From an uncultured Eubacteriales bacterium (GTDB lineage: Bacteria; Bacillota; Clostridia; Monoglobales; Monoglobaceae), in the NCBI GenBank assembly GCA_900545865.1, contig URAN01000056.1, positions 1-19,189 on the forward strand: a DNA stretch of 19,189 nt, read 5' to 3'. The translations under genes and the position numbers were made by a program. Of the stretch, positions 7,027 to 13,892 are shown one piece after another. Each line of letters begins with the position of its first letter. The first letter of the stretch is position 1. The notes beneath the pieces are model-generated. The model searched no databases. It saw nothing but the letters and a program-made list of their open reading frames with translations, and was not told the origin of the DNA.

Positions 7027-7281
7027 TCACCCCTTGTCCAAAGTTTCGATTAAAGCGTCTATCGCCTGTTGTTCGTCCTCGCCCTCGGCTCTGAGCTTTA
7101 TGACATCGCCCTTTACCGCGCCCAGACACAACACCATCAAGATGCTCTTTGCCTCAAACCCCTCACCGTCTTTAAAAACCGTAATGTCGCTTTTAAATCT
7201 TTCCGCCGTCTTACAGAAATCCGATGCCGGTCTTGCGTGCAACCCTTCTTCGTTCTTTATCTTGTAACTTACCTCTACCAT
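7027..7281 (-). CDS. ptsH: HPr phosphocarrier protein
   Basis: HPr carries phosphate from Enzyme I to the IIA domains. The 84-residue protein has the canonical site GLHARPAS with His15. Ser46 in EAKSILMVLCLGAVKG is where HPr kinase acts in Firmicutes, so the carbon-control function may be retained. Position 47 onward (ILMV) departs mildly from the common IMGVM. The ATG at 7281 follows AGGAGG with about 8 bp spacing. It is directly upstream of ptsI (5 bp gap) and 103 bp after the regulator; that gap shows no convincing promoter of its own. Confidence 0.95.
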   Translation of the reverse strand: MVEVSYKIKNEEGLHARPASDFCKTAERFKSDITVFKDGEGFEAKSILMVLCLGAVKGDVIKLRAEGEDEQQAIDALIETLDKG

Positions 7282-7384
7282 AAAATTCAGCCTCCTGTCA
7301 TATTATTCTATCTGAATTATAATAATCAGTATTGCTGTATTTTATACTCTGTCACGTCATAAATCTTTTATTGTCAATTTTTGA

Positions 7385-9364
7385 TTACCATAATTCAAAA
7401 ATTTTTATTATTTCTTCTTTGTTATTTTGCCTGCGCAGGTTTTCGCACGCCTTTTCGTCCTCCATAAACGAAACAACCGATTTATAAAATCCCATAATGT
7501 TTCGCTTTACTTCTTCGTCCTCATCGGGGTCAAACGCAATGAGAAGGACAATATCGACATCTTCGCCGTTTTCGACCCACTCAATCGGATGTTCGAGACT
7601 TGCGAACGCCACAACGGAATGGTTTACATATTCACCCAAACCGTGAGGAATCGCAAAACCGTTTCCTATGTCGGTCGGTGCTGTCTTTTCGCGCTCTAAA
7701 ACCGATTTTTCAAAATCCGCGGTAACATATCCCAACGCCTCCATTCTCGAACACATCATCTTTAAAAGCGACGTCTTGTCAAATGCCTTGCATTTAGGAA
7801 AGATAAGCTCGGTATTAAAAAGTCCCGTTTTTGGCTTTATCCTTCCTACATTGCCCGGTTTTGACGACCTCAAATACTTGATTTTATCTTCAAGGATTTT
7901 AATATCGTTTTCATCGAGCAAATGTCCGATTGTCACAATGTCGTGACCGAGTCTGTACCCGTCGAGAGGCGTTGTCGCGATAACAAAGTCACAATCTTCA
8001 TTTTTTATAAGATGTGTGTCACGCCCCGAAAAAACCGATGTGATTCTGATGTCGGGGATTGTTCTCGTTATCTTTTCCTTTAAAATCTGTGAGATACCTA
8101 TTCCGTAATCACACACGATACACGCGGTGAGCTGGGACAGTCGCCGCTCTATCGCGCCGCCGATATGCAGTGCGAAAAATCCGACCTCATGTTCGTTTAC
8201 CTCTAAACCGAGTTCTTTATGAAAGAGGTTTTCCATAAACCACGCAATCGCCATCATATTGGGGTACTTTGTCTTAATCTGCGTCAAGAGAAGATTCTTA
8301 CAAACTATTCCGTATTTAAGCCTTGAAATACTCGCCTTAAATTGCAGAAAAAGCTGTTTTACAAAAAATCTGTCGTCTCTCAGGTCTATCCCGGCAATAT
8401 CGCTTATAAGATTGACCGCCTTGACCGTGAACCTGCACAGCTCTATGTTTGCCGCCTCAAATACTCGTCTTGAATCATCATCGGCAAAGCTGCTTATCTC
8501 AGAGGTATCAACCGAAAAAACAAGGAATTCTCTTTCGTGTTCCGAGAGCCTGACTTTGTATTTCTCCTCCAGACGGCTTGCCAAAGCGTCAGCAAAGACC
8601 TTGCCCGACTCGCCATCTGTCGGATGATGCGAAACTTTCGGCATCTCTATTTCGATTCCTCTGCCGTTTCGCAAAATACAAAGCGAGGTGAGAAACAAAA
8701 GATTTATACCGGAGGTATAATTAAAGCTCAATCCGAATTCTTCCTCTGTTTTGATTATTGACTCCGCAACCTTGTCGGGTGCAAATCCGCCAAGCGCCGC
8801 ACAGATTGCTTTATAATCTCTTTCGGCTATTCCGAGGTTCTGAGGCGCGCTTACGTTTGCAAGCCCCTCGAGTTCGGGTGTGAACTCGCTGCAAAATTTA
8901 AGCATCGCCATCCGATAGTTAAACTCGCTATACCGAATCGATATTCCCCTTCCGCGACGTCTTTCGAAAAGAATATGCCTGTTGAAAAACCAATCGGCAA
9001 CGCCGTCAAGTATTTTTTCAAGCTGTGTCCTTCCGATAAAGTATCGCTCAGCAAGTTTTTGAGCGGTCAGAGTGCCGTCTTTCATAAGGCTTTTTATTAT
9101 AAAAAACGCAATCTCTCTGTCCTCGTCATCGCCGCCGTTATCAAGCGACTTCCATTGTTCATCGGTTATATTAAGCCTTACACCCACATGAGGTCTTGTT
9201 TTGATTTCACCCGCATTTTGTGCGGTCAAATATTCTTTTATAAACCCGATGTCATTTCTGACCGTTTTAACCGATACTTCCATCTGCTCTGCTATCTGTG
9301 CGAAAGTCATAAAAGCATTGGTGTTATACAGAACTTTAAGAATTTTGGATTGTCTTTTATTCAT
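7385..9364 (-). CDS. PRD-domain transcriptional regulator with EIIB and EIIA modules (MtlR/LicR type)
   Basis: The 659-residue modular activator has an N-terminal winged helix-turn-helix (about 1-60, FAQIAEQMEVSVKTVRNDI), a second HTH-like region (about 95-150), two PTS-regulation domains (about 180-290 with His246/247 and about 300-405 with FFALHIGGAIERR, His400), a GatB-like EIIB module with Cys418 (CIVCDYGIGIS), and a C-terminal EIIA module with His574 (GNGFAIPHGLG). Phosphorylation by HPr and by the cognate EII proteins sets the activity of such regulators. I take the ATG at 9364-9362, which follows AAGGAG by 10 bp; the longer frame to 9484 runs through promoter-like palindromic sequence. 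It heads the PTS operon, so it probably controls itself. Confidence 0.9.
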   Translation of the reverse strand: MNKRQSKILKVLYNTNAFMTFAQIAEQMEVSVKTVRNDIGFIKEYLTAQNAGEIKTRPHVGVRLNITDEQWKSLDNGGDDEDREIAFFIIKSLMKDGTLTAQKLAERYFIGRTQLEKILDGVADWFFNRHILFERRRGRGISIRYSEFNYRMAMLKFCSEFTPELEGLANVSAPQNLGIAERDYKAICAALGGFAPDKVAESIIKTEEEFGLSFNYTSGINLLFLTSLCILRNGRGIEIEMPKVSHHPTDGESGKVFADALASRLEEKYKVRLSEHEREFLVFSVDTSEISSFADDDSRRVFEAANIELCRFTVKAVNLISDIAGIDLRDDRFFVKQLFLQFKASISRLKYGIVCKNLLLTQIKTKYPNMMAIAWFMENLFHKELGLEVNEHEVGFFALHIGGAIERRLSQLTACIVCDYGIGISQILKEKITRTIPDIRITSVFSGRDTHLIKNEDCDFVIATTPLDGYRLGHDIVTIGHLLDENDIKILEDKIKYLRSSKPGNVGRIKPKTGLFNTELIFPKCKAFDKTSLLKMMCSRMEALGYVTADFEKSVLEREKTAPTDIGNGFAIPHGLGEYVNHSVVAFASLEHPIEWVENGEDVDIVLLIAFDPDEDEEVKRNIMGFYKSVVSFMEDEKACENLRRQNNKEEIIKIFELW

Positions 9365-9409
9365 ATCCGAAAAACTCCTTTTTCTTCCGTATCTCCTTTG
9401 TACAATTAG

Positions 9410-9415
9410 ATTATA
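9410..9415 (-). promoter_or_regulatory. possible second -10 box upstream of the PRD regulator
   Basis: TATAAT on the minus strand (9415-9410) lies about 45 bp before the regulator ATG, but the sequence 17 bp upstream is a poor -35 (AATACA). The inverted repeat at 9419-9442 covers that -35 position. An activator-dependent promoter would look like this. Confidence 0.3.
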
Positions 9416-9418
9416 CAT

Positions 9419-9442
9419 CGAAAATACGGTATTGTATTTTCG
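9419..9442 (-). promoter_or_regulatory. inverted repeat, candidate operator of the PTS operon
   Basis: CGAAAATAC (9419-9427) and GTATTTTCG (9434-9442) are perfect 9-bp arms around 6 bases. The repeat lies just upstream of a TATAAT and 55 bp before the PRD regulator start, where an activator or autorepressor site would be expected. Confidence 0.45.
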
Positions 9443-9448
9443 TTTTTT

Positions 9449-9483
9449 TGACACATTAGGGAAACATTCAGCAATATGTGTCA
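9449..9483 (-). promoter_or_regulatory. inverted repeat TGACACAT-19-ATGTGTCA
   Basis: There are perfect 8-bp arms at 9449-9456 and 9476-9483. Centre spacing of about 27 bp is near 2.5 helical turns. It lies between the upstream promoter (9496-9525) and the 9-bp repeat at 9419-9442, so it is a second candidate protein-binding or RNA element. Confidence 0.4.
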
Positions 9484-9495
9484 TACCTTATGCTG

Positions 9496-9525
9496 ATTAT
9501 ATCATAAACACGCACCGTTATGCAA
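9496..9525 (-). promoter_or_regulatory. putative extended -10 promoter for the PTS operon
   Basis: The minus strand reads TGATATAAT, an extended -10 with TATAAT at 9501-9496. A weak TTGCAT lies 18 bp upstream (9525-9520). This would give a leader of about 125 nt containing both inverted repeats. Confidence 0.45.
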
Positions 9526-9563
9526 CGTGATTTTTACAATTTTTGAAATATATTTAATTAACG

Positions 9564-9606
9564 TAAAAAAACACCGAATATACTCAAAAACATAGGTATA
9601 TTCGGT
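9564..9606 (-). terminator. intrinsic terminator after pyrG
   Basis: On the minus strand ACCGAATATAC (9606-9596) and GTATATTCGGT (9583-9573) form a perfect 11-bp stem around 12 bases. The stem is followed by G and a run of seven T. It ends the nitrogen operon 37 bp past the pyrG stop. Confidence 0.85.
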
Positions 9607-9642
9607 ATTATGCGCAATACGAACTTTTAAATTTATTATGAT

Positions 9643-11256
9643 TTAAATATCACGGTTTTCGGCATCCCGATATACGGCTGCACTTATAAATCCGTAAAAC
9701 AGAGGGTGCGGCTTGTTCGGCCTGCTTTTAAATTCGGGGTGATACTGAACCCCGACATAAAACTTTCTGTCCGAAATCTCAACCGTTTCAACAAGTCTTT
9801 CATCGGGCGACATTCCGCTCAGACAAAGGCCGCCGTTTTGCAAAATCTCACGGTATTCGTTATTGAACTCGTATCTGTGTCTGTGTCTTTCATTTATATT
9901 ATCTGATTTATAACATCTGAACATTGTCGTGCCTTCTTTGACAACACAAGGATAGCTTCCGAGCCTGAGCGTTCCGCCCTTGTTAATCTCGTCATTCTGA
10001 CCCGGCATAAAGTCTATGACCTTGTTCGGCGTATCACAGAACTCACCGCTGTGCGCATCGGCAATGCCGCACACGTTCCGCGCGAACTCGATAACGGCAA
10101 TCTGCATACCCAAACATATTCCGAAATACGGGATATTATTTTCTCTCGCATATTTCGCCGCAGTAATCATTCCGTCAATTCCGCGGTTGCCAAAACCGCC
10201 CGGAACAATTATTCCGCTCAGGCTGTTCAGCTTTTCGGCGCAGTTCTGTTCGGTTATCTCTTCAGAATCAATCCATTCTATCTCCACCTTGGTATCGAGA
10301 GCATATCCTGCGTGGCGCAAAGCCTCGGCAACCGACAGATAAGCGTCGTGCAAACCGACATACTTGCCGACAAGTCCGATTTTGACTTTCTTGTTTGCTG
10401 TCTTTATCTTGTCAACAAGACTTGTCCACTCGGTGAGTTCCGCACTCTTTTGCTCGAGTCCGAGTTCACGGCAGACTATCTCCGAAAAGTGCGACTTTTC
10501 AAGCATAAGCGGCGCTTCGTAAAGACACGGCAAGGTGATATTCTCTATTACGCAATCACGCTTTACGTTACAGAACATCGAAATCTTGTTGAATATCGAT
10601 TTTTCTATGGGTTCATCACTTCTGAGGACGATAATATCGGGCGAAATACCCATTCCCTGAAGCTCTTTTACCGAATGCTGGGTCGGCTTTGACTTATGTT
10701 CATCAGAGCCTTTTATATACGGCACAAGCGTAACGTGAATAAACAAACTGTTTTCACGTCCGACCTCCAAAGACACCTGTCTGACCGCTTCTAAAAACGG
10801 CTGTGACTCAATATCGCCGATTGTGCCGCCTATTTCGGTAATAACGACATCGGCATCGGTCTTTTTGCCGACGCTGTACACAAACTCTTTAATCTCGTTC
10901 GTGATATGCGGAATAACCTGAACGGTCGAGCCGAGATATTCTCCTCTGCGTTCCTTGTTAAGCACGTTCCAATAAACCTTTCCCGTTGTCAGATTTGAAT
11001 ACTTATTCAAATCCTCATCGATAAAGCGTTCGTAATGTCCGAGGTCAAGGTCTGTTTCCGCACCGTCCTCGGTAACATACACTTCGCCGTGCTGATATGG
11101 GCTCATCGTTCCGGGGTCAACATTTATATACGGGTCAAGCTTTTGCGCCGCAACCCTAAGGCCTCTCGATTTAAGCAGCCGACCGAGCGACGCGGCGGTT
11201 ATACCCTTGCCGAGTCCCGATACAACTCCTCCGGTAACAAATATATATTTTGTCAT
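9643..11256 (-). CDS. pyrG: CTP synthase
   Basis: The enzyme converts UTP to CTP using ATP and ammonia taken from glutamine. The 537-residue protein is full length. The N-terminal amidoligase domain begins KYIFVTGGVVSGLGKGITAA and contains DPYINVDPGTMSPYQHGEV and the EIGGTIGDIES loop. The C-terminal class I glutaminase domain has PYFGICLGMQ with nucleophile Cys381 and VQYHPEFKSRP with His506 and Glu508. The ATG at 11256 follows AGGAGG by 7 bp. It is the last gene of the nitrogen operon, 57 bp after the ANTAR gene, with a hairpin in the gap. Its place downstream of glnA links a major glutamine consumer to glutamine supply. Confidence 0.97.
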   Translation of the reverse strand: MTKYIFVTGGVVSGLGKGITAASLGRLLKSRGLRVAAQKLDPYINVDPGTMSPYQHGEVYVTEDGAETDLDLGHYERFIDEDLNKYSNLTTGKVYWNVLNKERRGEYLGSTVQVIPHITNEIKEFVYSVGKKTDADVVITEIGGTIGDIESQPFLEAVRQVSLEVGRENSLFIHVTLVPYIKGSDEHKSKPTQHSVKELQGMGISPDIIVLRSDEPIEKSIFNKISMFCNVKRDCVIENITLPCLYEAPLMLEKSHFSEIVCRELGLEQKSAELTEWTSLVDKIKTANKKVKIGLVGKYVGLHDAYLSVAEALRHAGYALDTKVEIEWIDSEEITEQNCAEKLNSLSGIIVPGGFGNRGIDGMITAAKYARENNIPYFGICLGMQIAVIEFARNVCGIADAHSGEFCDTPNKVIDFMPGQNDEINKGGTLRLGSYPCVVKEGTTMFRCYKSDNINERHRHRYEFNNEYREILQNGGLCLSGMSPDERLVETVEISDRKFYVGVQYHPEFKSRPNKPHPLFYGFISAAVYRDAENRDI

Positions 11257-11270
11257 TTAAGAACCTCCTG

Positions 11271-11289
11271 TCCGAAACATTGTTTCGGA
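11271..11289 (-). promoter_or_regulatory. short hairpin directly before the pyrG ribosome site
   Basis: TCCGAAAC (11271-11278) and GTTTCGGA (11282-11289) are perfect 8-bp arms with a 3-base loop. The structure ends about 1-2 bases before the AGGAGG site. There is no T-run, so it is not a terminator. A role in translation or mRNA processing is inferred. Confidence 0.4.
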
Positions 11290-11313
11290 ATAAATTTAAT
11301 AATATATGTATAA

Positions 11314-11901
11314 TCAGCTGTCATATGTACGGATTAAACCTTCGGCAATCTCTCGTTTTGTCCGTCTTGTATCCATTGCCTGTTTCTCAATCAGTTTATG
11401 CGCCTCTTGTTCCGTCATTTTAAGGTTTTGTATAAGAATCCATTTTGCATGATTGACAAGCCGAATCTCTTCCATCTTTTCCTCTAATGTGGCGGTTTTC
11501 TTTTCCATACTGCGAAAGCGTTCCTGCATGGCATACATAATCTTGAACACCTGATGCACCATTGACGCAGAAATCGGTTTTGAGATGGTAAACACGCCAA
11601 AATCAATTACGCGATCCGTAACCTCGTCATACAAATCCGCCTTAACAAACATAAGCACGCCGCTTTTTGTGTCAACCGCAACATCATGTGCAAGTTTTGT
11701 GCCGAAATCATCGGCAAGCGGCGTATTTATAAGTACAATATCAAAGTCTAAATCCGCAAGTCGTCTGCGTGCCTCACCGGCACTTTTGACAAGCTTAACA
11801 GGTCCGAACTCGTTCTCCGGCAGATACGCTTTTATACTTGCGGCAAATTTTTCGGATGCAGATACAATCAAAACGCTGTAAGTGTAATCCTTAAAAAGCA
11901 T
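11314..11901 (-). CDS. ANTAR-domain antitermination regulator with degenerate receiver
   Basis: The 195-residue protein has a receiver-like domain (about 8-120), a helical linker (about 122-145) and a C-terminal ANTAR RNA-binding domain (about 145-190, AKWILIQNLKMTEQEAHKLI then DTRRTKREIAEGLI). ANTAR proteins such as AmiR, NasR and EutV bind hairpins in nascent RNA and stop a terminator from forming. In the receiver the acidic pair is replaced by SAS (residues 14-16), and Asn59 stands where the phosphorylated Asp should be (VLINTPL); Lys108 is kept. Phosphorylation control therefore seems lost, and a partner or small ligand may act instead. The gene lies 20 bp after glnA; an ANTAR regulator beside glnA (NitR) has been described in a solventogenic Clostridium. 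Its likely target is the operon leader at 18284-18342. Confidence 0.85.
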   Translation of the reverse strand: MLFKDYTYSVLIVSASEKFAASIKAYLPENEFGPVKLVKSAGEARRRLADLDFDIVLINTPLADDFGTKLAHDVAVDTKSGVLMFVKADLYDEVTDRVIDFGVFTISKPISASMVHQVFKIMYAMQERFRSMEKKTATLEEKMEEIRLVNHAKWILIQNLKMTEQEAHKLIEKQAMDTRRTKREIAEGLIRTYDS

Positions 11902-11921
11902 ACTATGCTCACTCCCTGAAT

Positions 11922-13124
11922 TTATTTACAATAGACTTGCATTATCCGCTCGGGAAGCGCGTCTTTAATGAATTCACTGTTCAAAGCGGCAGCTTTTGCG
12001 GCATTAATGTCACCCGGCAAGGCTTGATAATCCGCGCTGTCCGCCGAAAGCAGATTTACGTTTACGGCGGCAGGGGGTATCTCTTTATTTTTGAGACCTG
12101 CCAAAGCCGCATAAATCACAAGAGCAAACGCAATATACGGATTTGTCCGGGGGTCGGGCGAACGCAGTTCAAGGCGTTTATAATCGCCCTGAGCGGCAGG
12201 AATCCGAATCAGCTGTGACCTGTTCTCGGGCGACCACGTAATATATTTCGGCGCTTTGCAATTACCCAGCCGTTCATAAGAATCGGAATGAGGATTTAAA
12301 AATATCGTCATATCCGATATTCTGTTTAAAATTCCGCCGATTGCATAAGGCAGTAAGTCGGATTGATTTTTCAGGCTGTGAACCGAAAGGTTTATATGAA
12401 AGCCGTTGCCGGGTTTATCGGCAAACGGTTTCGGCGAAAAATCGGCATAAAGTCCGCTGCGTGCCGCTATCGTTCTTACCACCGAGATAAATGTCACGGC
12501 ATCGTCCGCCGCCGTCAGAGGGTCTGAAAATTTGAAATCTATTTCGTTTTGACCCGGACCTTCCTCATGATGTGAGCTTTCGGGCTTTATTCCCATCCTT
12601 TCAAGCGTCAGGCATATCTCACGCCGAACGTTCTCGCCTTTATCCATCGGCGCAATATCCATATATCCTGCCTTGTCATACGGAACAGACGTGCGCTCGC
12701 CCTCTTCATCGGTTTTAAATAAATAAAATTCAAGTTCCGAACCGAAAGAAAATGTATACCCCTCGGTATACGCCGCCTTAACGGCGTCTTTTAAAATTCT
12801 TCTTCCGTCCGTTTCAAAAGGTTTGCCGTTCGGGTATGTTATGTTACAATACATTCTTACAACCCGACCGTGATCGGGTCGCCACGGCAACACAACAAGT
12901 GTTGACGGGTCGGGGAACAAAACCAAATCCGAAAACACCTCGCCGCCGAATCCGAAAATCGCGGACGCGTCAATGCCTATGCCGCTCTCGAACGCACGTT
13001 CGAGCTCGCTCGGCATAACGGAAATATTCTTTTGGTTTCCGAACGCGTCACAAAACGCAAGTCTTATAAACTTTACATCTTCTTCGTTCACATATTGAAT
13101 GACTTCTTTTCTTGTATAAACCAC
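11922..13124 (-). CDS. glnA: glutamine synthetase, short type I form
   Basis: The enzyme makes glutamine from glutamate, ammonia and ATP. It has 400 residues, against about 440-470 for usual type I enzymes; the missing part is mainly C-terminal, including the region that holds the adenylylation loop in proteobacteria. Catalytic motifs are present: FGSELEFYLF, the HHEEGPGQNEIDF metal site, GNGFHINLS, NRSQLIRIPA and RLELRSPDPRTNP. The start is GTG at 13124, after GGTGG about 6 bp away; no in-frame ATG is better placed. It follows the GXGXG subunit by 48 bp and precedes the ANTAR gene by 20 bp. With the glutamate synthase genes upstream it completes a GS-GOGAT cycle. Confidence 0.93.
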   Translation of the reverse strand: MVYTRKEVIQYVNEEDVKFIRLAFCDAFGNQKNISVMPSELERAFESGIGIDASAIFGFGGEVFSDLVLFPDPSTLVVLPWRPDHGRVVRMYCNITYPNGKPFETDGRRILKDAVKAAYTEGYTFSFGSELEFYLFKTDEEGERTSVPYDKAGYMDIAPMDKGENVRREICLTLERMGIKPESSHHEEGPGQNEIDFKFSDPLTAADDAVTFISVVRTIAARSGLYADFSPKPFADKPGNGFHINLSVHSLKNQSDLLPYAIGGILNRISDMTIFLNPHSDSYERLGNCKAPKYITWSPENRSQLIRIPAAQGDYKRLELRSPDPRTNPYIAFALVIYAALAGLKNKEIPPAAVNVNLLSADSADYQALPGDINAAKAAALNSEFIKDALPERIMQVYCK

Positions 13125-13172
13125 TCAAACCACCAACCTTTCAAATTATCGGTTTAAATTATAAATCTCAAA

Positions 13173-13892
13173 TTAATTGGTAACATACATCTGTTTAAAC
13201 GGATTCTTGGTATCAGGAAGAACAACGGTAAACTTTTCATTATATATATCCGAAAAGTTTAAGCCGTACATATCGCAAAACCGTTTTAACAAATCCTCTA
13301 TTTCGGACTTTTCATCATCCGATGCAATGTGGGTCGTCACTTGTTGCGGAAACTTTATATTATCACAAGTTCCTCTCAAGAACATTTTTCCGCCGTGCAT
13401 ACCCGTACACGGAAAGTTACCGACTATGTTCTTTCCGTCCTTATTAAGACCTAGGACAACAATCGTTCCGCCGGCTTGGTACTCGCCCAAAAAGCTTCCG
13501 CATCGACCGCCGATTACAAGCGTGGGGTGCTTTTCTTTATACGCCTTCATATGAATGCCTGCGCGATAGCCTGCGTTGCCTTTGACAAAAATCTCGCCGC
13601 CGCGCATTGCATAACCTGCCGCGTCACCGATATTGCCGTAGATATAGATTCCGCCGTCATTCATCGTATCGCCTACCGCGTCCTGTGCGTTGGCAAAAAC
13701 CGAAATCTCCGCGCCGTTGAGATACGCGCCGAGCGCATTCCCGGGGACTCCCGAAATCTTTATATGCTTTCCGCTGAGACCCGAGGCAATAAACCTCTGT
13801 CCCATACATTCCTTTATTTCAACGTCTTCCTCTGTATTTCTTATTCTTTCATTGAGTTCTTTAAATTCAAGACCCGATGCATTTATCGTCAT
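13173..13892 (-). CDS. glutamate synthase GXGXG (alpha-subunit C-terminal) domain protein
   Basis: This is a stand-alone version of the C-terminal beta-helix domain of the large glutamate synthase subunit. The 239 residues contain repeated glycine turns (GLSGKHIKISGVPGNALGAY, YGNIGDAAGYAMRGGEIFV, GNAGYRAGIHMK, GGRCGSFLGEYQAGGTIVVL), the right-handed helix signature. In the full enzyme this domain is structural and braces the ammonia tunnel. The start ATG overlaps the oxidoreductase stop as ATGA and follows AGGAGG by 9 bp, so translation is coupled. The split into three proteins is the pattern first seen in archaea and also in many Clostridia. Confidence 0.9.
   Translation of the reverse strand: MTINASGLEFKELNERIRNTEEDVEIKECMGQRFIASGLSGKHIKISGVPGNALGAYLNGAEISVFANAQDAVGDTMNDGGIYIYGNIGDAAGYAMRGGEIFVKGNAGYRAGIHMKAYKEKHPTLVIGGRCGSFLGEYQAGGTIVVLGLNKDGKNIVGNFPCTGMHGGKMFLRGTCDNIKFPQQVTTHIASDDEKSEIEDLLKRFCDMYGLNFSDIYNEKFTVVLPDTKNPFKQMYVTN

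Noticed and set aside
5333..7129. Longer Enzyme I frame with an arginine- and glycine-rich N-terminal extension
   Set aside because: The extension is the ptsH gene read in another frame. The ATG at 7021 has a ribosome site and gives the normal N-terminus.
7282..7384. TTGACA at 7372-7377 (minus strand) as a separate promoter for ptsH
   Set aside because: The nearest TATAAA lies about 25 bp away and TATAAT is farther still. No -10 at proper spacing was found.
9419..9449. Hairpin plus T-run on the plus strand as a terminator
   Set aside because: No gene on the plus strand leads into it, so an operator or leader element for the minus-strand operon is more likely.
7385..9484. Longer start for the PRD regulator at 9484
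   Set aside because: The added 40 residues are coded by the inverted repeats and -10 box. The ATG at 9364 has AAGGAG and starts at the HTH domain.
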